A DNA stretch of 64,000 nt, taken from Desarmillaria ectypa (Eukaryota; Basidiomycota; Agaricomycetes; Agaricales; Physalacriaceae). The notes beneath the pieces are model-generated. The model made no database searches. It was given only the letters and a program-made list of their open reading frames with translations, and was not told the origin of the DNA. The stretch covers positions 2,108,001 to 2,172,000 of the forward strand of contig JAUDYN010000005.1 of NCBI GenBank assembly GCA_030407005.1, written 5' to 3'. Positions 33,780-46,996 of the stretch are shown one piece after another; the stretch's first letter is position 1; each line of letters begins with the position of its first letter. Both the position numbers and the translations under genes were made by a program.

Positions 33780-34895
33780 CAGGACAAGAGGGTTAAACTT
33801 GTTTCTTCTCTTTCGCTTTCGTTCTCTTCTACGGATTCTTGATACCTATTTATTGACTTTTCCTACCTACTTTTGTAGATTACTTACTTGCTGGTCTGGC
33901 TTTGCTTTTTGTATTGAATATCTGAAATCAAATCACGAAGATGCTATATCTCACAGCAAGCTTCGATGTAGAATGCCTTGAGGATCCAAAGTGCTTACTG
34001 ATTTTTCGCAGATGGAACCAAAAGGAACATCGAAAATTTGCGCATTTGGGGCTTGCCATTGCGATAGTTTCAAGTTTGAAAACTCAGCTAAAATGCAGTA
34101 CATACAAAGGTTCACAACGATCTAAGGACTTTGATGCATTAATAATGACCCAGGTTACCACTACCCCATTAATATTTAATGCTTAAGTTGTAGGTTTTCC
34201 TTATGGGTAATCAACATATGGAAATGGATCTCCATGCTAGTTTTGCAGCATGTTTTAGCCAAGTTTCTAGCTACTTGTTAGCTTCATTTTTTTCTGACAT
34301 CTGAATGAATGCGTATAGCTAAGAGTACACAATAAGTTTATTCGTGGGTTTAGAACAAGTGGCACATCGCGATCCATTTGCACATAGGATCAAGTCCGTG
34401 AAGTTTATCAGTTTCTTGACTCCTGCTCCATCGTTAGCTCGCAGTATTGTCTTGTTATCCCTTCTCAATCCAGTCATCCTAATCTTGTGATCTACATCAG
34501 AGAGTATGTTTTAAACCTGTGTGACAAAGCCACGGAGTCTTGTTACTGACATCTTGAAATTTCCGACAGACAAATGATTGTGTACGCAAAAAGAGAAAGG
34601 TTGGCAATCTATAGTCCCCTACGAAGACTATACTATACTAATCTATGATACCTAACCTCCCTCTTTCTATAGATCTCTAGGCAAACTTTGCAGTTCTATG
34701 TAACTGGGGTTATGAGCAATTCTTCGATATAAAATAAACGGCAGCATCGGATCACACAATTTACATTTGAGCTTTGCGACTCATATATATTTGACCCGTG
34801 GAAAGAGGTGGAAATCGAGATTACGCCGTCAGAATGTAAAGCGTATAAAACAGTTTTGAACAGGGAAAACATTACAATAAAATAAATGTTACAAA
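33780..34895. other. Intergenic region with a tRNA-derived fragment
   Basis: About 1.1 kb between CRZ1 and SEC23 3' ends (convergent). The only recognisable item is the tRNA-Gly relic at 34135-34182. Confidence 0.4.
34135..34182 (-). pseudogene. Internally deleted tRNA-Gly copy
   Basis: The complement of 34147-34173 is identical to 27 bases of the tRNA-Gly 5' half (from ATTAATGGGG to CCTGGGTC). It is flanked on the outer sides by GCATTAA (34182-34176) and TTAATGCA (34142-34135), the same sequences as the tRNA acceptor ends. The anticodon loop, variable loop, T-arm and B-box are missing, so it cannot be a working tRNA gene. Confidence 0.75.
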
Positions 34896-37651
<2,756 letters not shown>

Positions 37652-37865
37652 TTTATCGAGACTCGCCCGGATTAAAAATGAGGTTTCGCAGGCACGGGGA
37701 CGAAAAAAATGAAAAGGAAGATGTGGAGGATGGGACGCTGTTGTAAGAGACACGTAGAAACAAATATCGACCAAACAAACAGGTGGGTGGCTGTGCTACC
37801 AAGCGGAGCAGAGGAAGATAAGATGTATGTATCAAAGTTTTATGTACTACTACAGAAGCAAGCTA

Positions 37866-39646
37866 CTATTTTCGTTCAACGTCTATGCTATCTACCTCAC
37901 CACCTTTCGAGATCACTTCCCAGTTCAGTCGCTGTCGGAGCCACAGCGCAAGGTAACTAAGTGACAGCAGCACTGGAACTTCAACCAGCGGTCCCAATCT
38001 AAGACATGAATCAGCATTGATCCTGTTCGCAAATGCAAAGGCTTACGTGGCAGCAAGCACCTCGGGCGACTCGGGGCCAAACGAGGCGATCCCGACAGCG
38101 ATGGCAAGCTCAAACTGATAAAAAAAAATTACTATCCGGTTAACTACGCAAGGTCATGCTAGCTTACATTATTAGATCCGGCGGTGAAGGATTGGGTTAC
38201 CGCTTTTTCATATCCCCCAAAAGCCGAGCGGCGACGAGACAGACCCCAGAAGGCAAAGAACGTCGCTGTCCATACGATGGAAAAGTAAAGGATCAGCCTG
38301 TGCATGACATTAAATCAACGAAGGCCGAAAGCATTGCAAAAGACTTACGGGACACAAATCCGGAAAACAGTGCCTATGTTGTCTACGATTCTTTTCCCTT
38401 GATTTGCGAAGAGCACAATGATGGTATACAATAGCCCAAGAGGAGCTAAGAGGCCGAAGTACTTGAAAAATTTGCTTATCCCCGAAGGCTTCATTGTTGA
38501 CAGGACGATAATTCGAGTTATCATCCCCGCAGCTAGGGGAATACCAAGATACTTAAAAGGGACATATGTCATAAGCGCAATGCAATAGGACGAGAAAACT
38601 CTTACGATACCAACGGCACGGGAGGCATCTGAGTAATCTAGATTGAGTGAACTATCACTGGATCTCCCACCCAAGTAGTTGAGGAATAGGACTGCATAAG
38701 GAGAGAAAAGAACGACCTGCTGCGAGTCAGATAATGTACGCCGGCATGGGTTTAGTGGGACTGACCTGTAAAAGCGAGTTAAAAACGACTAGGATGGCAC
38801 AATAGTTGTTATCCCCGCAGCTAATGGTGTTCCAGATTAAAACCATAGCTAAAAGATGAGATCTGAGTTAAAATGTGCGCTATCCGTAAGAAAATGACGA
38901 ACCGATGCAACGGGCTGAGAGAAATTTGGTTAAAAAAGGCCGGTCGATTGGTGAGCTTGCTTACCGACACCAACTAATAGCACTCCCTTACGTTCCCGCT
39001 CCATGCTCTGCTCAGGAAGAGTCATCCATGCTACGGCGAGCATGATGAAAGGAGCGACAATCCAATTCAGAACAAAAGATATTGCGAGATGAAGCCAGAT
39101 ATTGCCTAGGGATAGATGTTTAAAAGATCATGTCGGCAATAAATATTGACCTCACGTTTTCTAAATAAATCTGGAAGCCGCTCCCATTGCACTTTGGCAA
39201 GAGCAGGCCAGATCATGACGAGCAGTCCAATGAGAATAGCTAGATGAAGGCCCTATTTTAGCATGCGACTAAGAAGATCATATAAAAATAGGCGTACGAA
39301 TAGAAACGCCGTCCCACGTAGCTCCTTGCTTAAATGTTTTCTTTACGCCTTCTTCCTGTAGAACATTAAGAGTGTATTCTCATAAATGGACCAAGTGAAT
39401 AGATGTACTGCATAAACACCGATTATCACTCCAAGAATGATGGCAAGGAGAACGAGCGGTGCCAAGAGCCTGTCTATCCAGCTCAAAGATTTCCAAAGGT
39501 CTATGTTACTGAGTGAGTCGAATTGTAGAGTATGTGAAGAAAAGTGACATACGGGAGAAGCTGTAAGTTTCCCTCCCCCCGACAACAACTTGGTTCGACG
39601 GGCAGGACGTAATATTGTCTTGATGAGAAGTATTTGGGACCATCAT
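37866..39646 (-). CDS. ACR3: ACR3-family arsenite efflux permease
   Basis: Joined minus-strand exons read LSWIDRLLAPLVLLAIILGV, then EEGVKKTFKQGATWDGVSI, GLHLAILIGLLVMIWPALAK, GNIWLHLAISFVLNWIVAPF, VGVARCIAMVLIWN (the conserved transport cysteine), GDNNYCAILVVFNSLLQ, YLGIPLAAGMITRIIVL, and finally VTQSFTAGSNNFELAIAVGI, LAATLGPLVEVPVLL and a cytosolic tail ending VDSIDVERK. This is the BART/ACR3 fold with ten helices. The start at 39646 is chosen because splicing 53 bases with acceptor AACATAG joins MMVPNTSHQ to HLWKSLSW in frame. The cysteine sits in a tiny exon between two introns. Function: As(III)/H+ antiport at the plasma membrane. It is transcribed away from the bZIP gene at 39805. Confidence 0.92.
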
Positions 39647-39804
39647 AGGATGCAGATTGCCTCGGAACGTCTTCGAAATTTATAGGTCATGATAGTCATT
39701 CCGAGAGGTCAGTCGAGTTCTCTGATTGGGCCGATCGTTGAGTGAGAAGCTGATTCAGACCTTGGTCAGCAACACTGCCACCCTTCATAGGGTCTCCAAA
39801 TACC
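39647..39804. promoter_or_regulatory. Shared divergent promoter of ACR3 and the bZIP gene
   Basis: Only 158 bases separate the two start codons. On the ACR3 side, TATAAA (complement of about 39678-39683) lies about 35 bases before its ATG. Next to it is an inverted repeat, ATGATAGTCAT (39689-39699), with half-sites of bZIP type. An ATTGG (inverse CCAAT) lies near 39725. Binding is inferred only. Confidence 0.5.
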
Positions 39805-40723
39805 ATGACCAGCGATCTGTCCTCATCTCGAGCTGCACGAGTCAGGGAGAACCAAAGAAAATCACGGCAGCGCAAGCGCGACTATGTTTCCTCCCTCGAA
39901 AGGCGGTTGGAAACGTTTGAAAAAGAAGGAGTCAAAGCAAGCACAGAACTTTCTGTGTACTTTTAGTTGGATTAAATTCTCTTTACAGGCAAATGTCGAG
40001 CTTCAGAAGGTGTCAAGGGTCATCTTAGCAGAGAATCGAATATTGCGAGCGCTATTGAACGAACGGAGTGGCATGTCTGAGGCCGACATTCAGCAGTATC
40101 TTCGCGAAGGTTCCGTGAGCAGCACTGAAGCTTCACCAGCTCCACCTGCTTGCTCGCCATGCAGCTGCGTCTGTACACCTCGTCCACATTCTGCGAGTTC
40201 CAAGCGCTTGGAATGGTCGGCAGCGGCAGCGGCGGTTCCAGAATCCTCAAATGTCTCCGCTTTGGTAACAGATATTGTGCCATTGTTTCTGGACGCTCTT
40301 TCTCCATCTGATCCCTTCAATTTGTCGTCCAACCTCCTGAACGATATTGTTGGTCTTGAGTCTGAGCCAAGTCCTACAAGTACATTACAACTACCTCCTC
40401 CTGAAACATCAATATCTCCACATCTACTGCCTCCACCTATTCCTTGCACATTTGCGCAGATAGCCGACGATCCAAACGGCGTCCTGAGCTTCCTTTTCGA
40501 CTCTTACTCATTCGTAGCTCCCGTTTCATCTTTTACTGATTGCGATGTTGCATATCGTCTAATCAAAACGCTGAACCAGCGGCGTAAGGTGAAGATGGAC
40601 ATGGTTGACATTGTTCTTCATTGGCTTTGGTCGGGATTTAGGGCTGCGACAAACGGTGTTTCGTGTTGCGTTGTGGATGATGAAGTACTCTATTCTACTG
40701 TCGTTAACTTGATTATCGAGTAG
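39805..40723 (+). CDS. bZIP transcription factor with a cysteine cluster
   Basis: Exon 1 (39805-39954) and exon 2 (39989-40723) are joined over a 34-base intron, very short but needed for frame. The basic region RENQRKSRQRKRDYVSSLER leads into a zipper (LERRLETFEKEGVKAS to ILAENRILRALL) and the family-typical GMSEADIQQYL. Next comes a cysteine cluster, CSPCSCVC (codons at 40151-40174; C-x2-C-x-C-x-C). The C-terminal part has the conserved DCDVAYRLIKTLN and WSGFRAATNGVSCCVVDDE pattern of a fungal bZIP family. Nuclear regulator. Because it is head-to-head with ACR3, I infer it may control that transporter, as Arr1/Yap8 controls ACR3 in yeast. General stress or metal regulation is the alternative. 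Confidence 0.82.
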
Positions 40724-40788
40724 AAATATAAGTCATCAAAGTATTTGAGGTGACTGCACTGCCACCATTCACGTTCTTTGTCGCGTCC

Positions 40789-43584
40789 ATGTCGTCGTCG
40801 TTTGAGCAGCTCTTTGGATCCGCTGTGCTTAATGTCGTCGTTCCTGATACCTCAGTCGAATACCCACCCTCAACGTCACCGGACGACTGGCTCTCTCGGT
40901 TGAAATCCCCAAGTTCTGAGAGAAAACTGGCTTTCTTTGGTGCGCCTGTCTCTCTTTATTCCTCAGTCCTTCTCCAACCAACGCAACAGATGAACAGATG
41001 AATTCCTACTTGACGGTCAGGCTGCCCCATCTCACTAGTTTTCCAACTGTCGATACCCAAAACCCGCCACATGACCTGCTTATGTTTCTCGCACATCTGC
41101 AGGTATCACTGGAGGCCGCATACATATCCTCTGTACCAACTCTCCACCCTTCGAATTCAGTCAAACTATCGGCTCCACCTCGACCATCAAAGATGGGTTC
41201 AAGGCACCATCCGTCGATATTTCCTCCAAGTACTCCGAATCCAACGCCAGCCGCTGCAGAGACTGACCGCAGATACCTCAACTCGGAAAAAACAGTCTTG
41301 CTGACAAGCATATGGGGACAAAATACAGCTCACGACTCCTTGGATGCATTTTCGCTGTTGTGGTCCGAGGCTGAGAGGGCTTGGATGGCCGTGTACCGCC
41401 TATCCTTCGCTGTTGGTGCGTCTCCTACCAATCGAGGCCGCATATATCCTCATTTTCTATAGCTTTCATACGTCTCACATATGCCGATTCTCTGTTGTGT
41501 CTGACGGTTTCGACGACGCTTCGAGAAAAGCCATTAGCACTGGGCCAGCCCAAGAATCCTCTCACTCTGTATCTCTCTTCTCTTGAAAACTTTATCGCAG
41601 ACCCCGCTACTCCTACCACCGTAACAACGCCTGTAACGGATCGAGGACATGGCCTGGGAGGGTTTGCGGAGGTTAATATGCTAGAGGGTCTCATAGCCGG
41701 TTCGTCGTGACACGTCAATGCTTTACATCACTGCCTGAACATCTGCAAGGCCCTACCTTTCGTGTATCAGGTGTATCCCTGTCAACCTCTCGCCTTGGCT
41801 CCAATTCTCGTCAAAATCTGTTTTCCTTGCCACCAGTTTCCCCCTTAACGCCTACTGCGCCTACACCCTTACCTATGACTGCTATGCGCACTGCCCATCC
41901 GACGCTGCGCAAATCATTTCGTAAGACTATGAATACAGTGTCTGGGTTTCGTGTGCGTATGAGGACCGTCTTCGTGCCTGCAGTCTTACTCCCCGAAGCA
42001 GACGCGGATCAGGATGAAGAGCGAGAGCGTCGTGAAGCAGGGAATGAGGAGCGGACAGTTGTGCTGTGTCTCGAGGTGGAGAACACGGGGGAAACAGATC
42101 TTGACGTCGGATTCACCATTGAAAAGGTTGATGTCAAGGTTGGTGGCGAGGGTGCTAAAGCTATTTTGATTGGGTGGGATGAGGGACAAAACAAAGGAGA
42201 GGCCATCTTTCCACTTTCAATCGCATCACGAGAGCAGTATAACCTGCTATATGCCGTGTCTTTCCTGCGCTCTCCAGAGGAGGTTCAAGCGCTCACCTCT
42301 CTTTCGGTGGATGCACATGGTAAGGGCGAGCACAGCGATGCTCAGCTGCAGAGATCGGTGACGATCAATATCTTTGGAAAGCCCTACATGCACGATTCGC
42401 AAGACAAATCCCACCCGACGAATACATTTGTATCAAGGTGGAACTGTGTTTTAGATCTTTCCACGCAAAAGAACCGAGATGTGTCAGAGCCTGGCTTGAA
42501 GAATGCCGAAGTGCTACCTGAGCCGCCTTCACCGTTCCCTGTGACGATGTCAGGTACCACGCCGCGAAGGGGATCGTTAGGTACATCATATAGACCATCG
42601 ACACCTCCCCTCGCTCTGGCCGACGTTGCATCTAAGCGACATACTTTACCAGGCGGTGGCCTAGCTAGTAGCCGTCTAGCAACCAGGTTATTCTCGCCTT
42701 CGCCTACCCCGCCGTCGCAATCCAGCAGCTCCTCCACTCCCAGCCTTATACCTCCTCGATCATCCTCGTACTCGCCTCTCCCGCCATCCATGCTTCAGAT
42801 TCCTCGTTCTCCTACGACATATGAGCCTCCCCCACCACCTCCACCAGACACCAAGCCGCGGCCGCCAACAACTCCGGCGTATCCTGCTTTCCCTCAAAGC
42901 CCCGCTCTCCCACCGACGCCTGTAACTCAGGCCCCGTTAGCGTCTCAGGCACATGTAGGTCCCAGTGTGGATATTCCGAGGGAGAGAGGGGTAGGCACTG
43001 TACCTCCCACGCCTGGCCCCATAGTCTACCCAGGCGAGGATCAGGGGGGAGGAGAACTACAGCACAGTCAGGAGTCAATTGTCGTCTCTGTCGGCTTGAT
43101 ATCAGTCAGTGATGATAGAGAGGATGAAGAGGACCGGAGAATTTATCCTATGGGAAAATTCACACTGGATATATTCGTGTATAATAGGTCGCGATGGGCC
43201 AGGAGATTTGAAGCCAGTTGTCCAGATCGCAGGAACAGACGGCGCAAGGGTGATAAAGGCAATACAACCTCTACACCGGGAGTCTTGCCATTGGAAAATA
43301 GAGTTCGCATTGGGTGAGGAGCTTTCACTCTTGTGTAACTATCAGGATCTGACTTTGTTCGCGCATCAGCCCTCTTCTTCCGACAGCTTGTCAGTCTGTA
43401 CGAATGAAGTTTTTGGCGTTAGCCCCAGGCGTGCATACGATTGAAATCCTGACTTTGACGGATACAGAGTCCGGATTTTCGACAGACCTGAAGCACGTTC
43501 TTTTCTTAGTGATGTTATCCTTGCCATTTACACTGTCTTTCCCTGCAGGTCTGTCATCGATATTGTCGTCCATGAGCGTAGCTA
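40789..43584 (+). CDS. TRS65: TRAPP trafficking complex subunit Trs65
   Basis: Starts MSSSFEQLFGSAVLNVVVPD at 40789, only 65 bases after the bZIP stop. Introns near 40939-40990, 41416-41461 and 41700-41751 restore YLTVRLPHLTSFPTVDTQNP, CLTVSTTLREKPLALGQPKN and AGPTFRVSGVS. The large exon has LRKSFRKTMNTVSGFRVRMR, TVVLCLEVENTGETDL, VTINIFGKPY, a Pro-rich linker and YPMGKFTLDIFVYNRS. After an intron ending at 43369 the conserved end reads LLPTACQSVRMKFLALAPGV, then HTIEILTLTDTESGFS. The last intron seems to start with GC, and the protein would end SVIDIVVHERS at 43584. These are signatures of the fungal Trs65 family (PF12735), a TRAPPII subunit that interacts with Arf-GEFs at the late Golgi. 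Confidence 0.87.
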
Positions 43585-43805
43585 AAGTGACGAATCGAGT
43601 TGTACGTTATGCTCGCCAGCATATTACCCCATAGTGGTAGATATCTACTACTTTGATCTTTGGACTGATGTTGGCTGGCATATGTCAATATTCGTGCACG
43701 TTTTGAGGGCATTTGATCGCCGTTGTTGAGCCCATCTCGCAGGTTAAGCCACTGCACGTCTTCCTGAACACGTTATGTTGGTAGGTCGTCATTTCTTGTT
43801 ATCTA

Positions 43806-44121
43806 ATGCTAGAAAGGTTTGAAAGCCTGTACGTACAGATATCTGAAGTTTTTTTACCTCCCCGGTTTGGTGACATCTCTGGACTTGTCGCGTTTCGGAC
43901 AGATACTTGGACTCCAATGCAACCATATGTGATTGTTTACCCGGAACATCCATTTATCATCGAGGATGTCCAGTTCCACCACTGGAGATGGCGAAGTTAT
44001 TGAGATCTCTCATGTGGAACTTCCTACACTGCGTAAGGGTTTCCTGGAGGATGGGTGTTTCCTCCGGCATGCTTCACCATCCAGGGCATTACACTCATCT
44101 GTGAACATTGTTACCGCTTAG
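43806..44121 (+). pseudogene. Frameshifted gene relic, family not recognised
   Basis: One frame reads PPRFGDISGLVAFRTDTWTP and YVIVYPEHPFIIEDVQF up to about 43976. The sense then continues only in another frame as TTGDGEVIEISHVELPTLRK, then GFLEDGCFLRHASPSRALHS to the stop at 44121. One extra C in TTCCACCACT (43974-43983) explains the break. An acceptor, TACGTACAG, precedes the first part (near 43838), so upstream exons once existed, perhaps including DIYYFDLWTDVGWHM near 43640-43690. No family name can be given. Confidence 0.5.
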
Positions 44122-44740
44122 ATTTAGGACCTCTCTCAGGAAAAAGTAGAGAGTTCTTCAGTGTATGACCTAATAACGAGCAAAAGATCACTGCTCCAGC
44201 CTCCGGCTAGTCACATCATTCAATTGGATCCTACCCTGTTACGGGAGCTAGAGTTGAGACGGTCCATGGTGTCATTGCGCTGGCGTCGTTCATGCAGTTG
44301 ATTTACATGTTTGGGGAGTTGGTCAAATCAACACTTGCTTCTGTGCCCCAGACTTTGGGGTAATCATACGCAGCAAGTGAAAGAAATCCTTGACAGCGCA
44401 GTCTGAGCGCTGGAGGTTTCCATGTAAACCACTCCGCCTGAGGCGGGATGCCGATCATTACTTCGTAGTCTCCTACTAGGAATATACAAGCCGATGAGAA
44501 GGGTGCTTACTACAACCTTACTCACTTCCAGTCGATCTACAGATAAGAACGGCCATAGTTGGCCTAAGCAAACGTCAGTATGTAACTTTGTATGAGATAT
44601 ATTTCGTAAATAAGGTATTACATAGCATTGCAAAATGGGTAAAATAGACGTGTCGTTAGGTAGAATACAGCGGATAGTTGTAATTACAGTGCTCTAATGG
44701 TCCAATGATGATATATGCATACAAAAAGAGAATAACGCAG
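44122..44740. other. Intergenic region, no gene seen
   Basis: About 620 bases with no supported coding frame. Probably includes the 3' UTR of the minus-strand gene ending at 44741. Confidence 0.4.
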
Positions 44741-46642
44741 TTAGTGTTTGAAAAATACTACCTCATCGATGTCTTCGTCGTCAATGATCGGCGACTTTAC
44801 GCCCCTGTGAGCCGTGCTAGCCTCCTTGATGCTTTCCAAGCTTTTGTACCTCTCCAACCGCTTCTCCTCCTTTGGTGGCATTCCGTCAACAGACTGCCGT
44901 TTACGTTCGACTGACCAACGAACACTTGCTCGAAGCTCCCCCATGGTTTCACGGCGTGTTCGATCCTTCGCCTTTACAGCCACCGGGGGAGCAACTAGGG
45001 ACGGACTGCGCGTGACAGGAAAACCGGCGGCCTCTAGGACATCGGCTACAGGAACGTGTCCTTCCCGCGTTTGCATCCGATGTGCCCAGGTGCAGGTCAT
45101 TCTGAAATACAATTTGATTTGAATAAGGTGGATTCAAGAAAGCGAAGAGAAAGAAAGAACTAACCCGGGGCCAAGCACGAATTCACCTCCAAGCTGAGCA
45201 CTCTCACCGCCCTTTTCCCACATGGGCATGCCGACCTTCAAGGCCCTGAACACAACCATGGCGATTCCTCCCAAAGCGCCTCTCTTCACATAACTGTTGA
45301 CCTTTTCCCTGCGAGCTCTGCTCTTCGAAAGTGAGCTCGAATTGCCAATTGTGCCCATACCCAATGCGCGATACACCTCCAGTTCAGGATCGACATACAT
45401 TTGGAATCGCAGGCCAAATATCTGCCGATACTTGTCAATCAAGGCATGAGAGCCGTTACTGATGATTATTATATCGGCGTTGCGAGGTGCAAGTGAGGCA
45501 AGAGAATGCATGTAATCCTGACAGAGTGGGCACCAAAAGTGTCTAATGAAGATCACAATGACGCGTTTCCGCGCAAAGACGGTGCCGAAAGGGACGCGCA
45601 GACCTGAAGAGGCAACCAGTGGCTTTTCTGCGGCGCGAGCGAGCTGGGTGGGGGTTGGTAGGAGCCATTCTGAGGAAGCAGGGAAGGTAAAATTGAGTGG
45701 CAAAGAAGTAGTATGGCTATGGCAGGACGAGTGCTGTGCTACAGACGGAGCCGGGGTATCGACGAGCGATCGGAGAGAAGGCGTCGAAATGCCACGAATA
45801 CATGGCGACGCCACAGATGACTCTGACGATGGCGTGGGAATGTTGGTGTACGAGGACGAGTGTGATTGAGTGCTTGATGGATAATAGGCACTGGGCGACG
45901 ATACTATGGCCTTCCGTATTTTATTCGGCCGTGACCCTGGCTCGGAAACATAGCCTTGTTCGTTTCGTCGCTCTTTGAGAGAGGGTCGAGGCTTGAGCAG
46001 TTTATTAGAATCTAATGACGCGCGCTTGGAAATTGAGGGAAAGGGTCGTTTAGTGTCGCTGGTCACGGGCATAGGCGACGATATCGACGCGATGGAGACT
46101 TTACGCCGACGAGAGTCGGTGATAACGAGGCTTGTCAAGCTAGTCTTTTTGGGCATGAACAGTTTGGCGATTTTACTCCGCGAAGAGGCAGCACTGGGGC
46201 AGCCTGAAACAGTTATGTCGTGGCCGGCGTCCGTCATATGGAACGATTCGTGAACAAGGCTGGGTGAGGAGCTGGTGGGTGTAGGAGAGACTGGTACTTG
46301 AGGAGTGGACAGCGAACGCCGTCGGTAATGGCTACTGCAGCTTCGCGCCACGGGTCTGAAGGCCGGCTGCAGAGACGAGACAACGTCCCTGCTGGTGCTG
46401 GGCCCAGGGCTGGACGACGGACGGCATACACGATATGAATACGAGGCCTGCTCCCTGGCGACGTTCTCCTTTGGTCCAAAAAGAGTGCTGGACCGAGAAC
46501 GGAGGACGGTGAGCGAGGCAAACGGGTCTGCTGGGTCAGGCGGTGGGTATCGCTCTATCATGTCGATGCTGGGCACCGGCTTTCTCTTGATTCTAAGCGC
46601 CTTTGGGGGCACTGTCGAGGTGGAGTGAAGAACAAGAGCCAT
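44741..46642 (-). CDS. AhpC/TSA-like thiol protein with long disordered N-terminus
   Basis: Exons 46642-45165 and 45101-44741 give 612 residues. An in-frame ATG at 46660 is possible but less likely. The first ~310 residues are Ser/Pro-rich disorder with basic patches. Then comes a thioredoxin-fold domain of the AhpC-TSA_2 (AAED1/PRXL2-like) type. It holds VIVIFIRHFWCPLCQDYMHS with CPLC (Cys371/Cys374), IIIISNGSHALIDKYRQIFG, MYVDPELEVYRALGMG and GEFVLGPG. The intron is needed to continue GPGMTCTWAHRMQTREGH and DVLEAAGFP, the usual end of the fold. A basic, acidic-ended tail (DDEDIDEVVFFKH) follows. Both redox cysteines are present, so a peroxiredoxin-like activity is possible but not proven for this subfamily. 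Confidence 0.85.
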
Positions 46643-46996
46643 GACAACGTCAAGCAGCACGGTGGCTGGAATGCTGGGATAAAAATGTCAAAGACTTTAA
46701 ATAATTTGAAGATGGGTGGAATTAAAGGGTACCAGCTATCAGAACGCTATCAAAGACTTTCAAAGGCTGCCGGAACGCGATCCAGAACGCGTGGCAAGCG
46801 TGAGGCAAACGAATGAAATGAGTGAAATGGGTGAAAAAGAAGGAAAGTACAACGCAGCACCATCCCCACGTGCTTGATCCCCCTTAGACCGCCACATGAT
46901 GACTTGAATTACAAGATTATCGAGGTAGTACAACTACGGTAGGATCCTAAAACAAATAAATTCCCTAAGTATTCATAGTCTAACCCTCTATGTTCT
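46643..46996. other. Intergenic region
   Basis: About 350 bases between two minus-strand genes. It holds the promoter of the AhpC/TSA gene, and short GAAATG/GTGAAA-like repeats lie at about 46810-46840. Confidence 0.35.

Noticed and set aside
45546..46253. Several + strand frames opposite the AhpC/TSA-like gene
   Set aside because: Antisense shadows of a long Ser/Pro-rich coding exon with no independent support.
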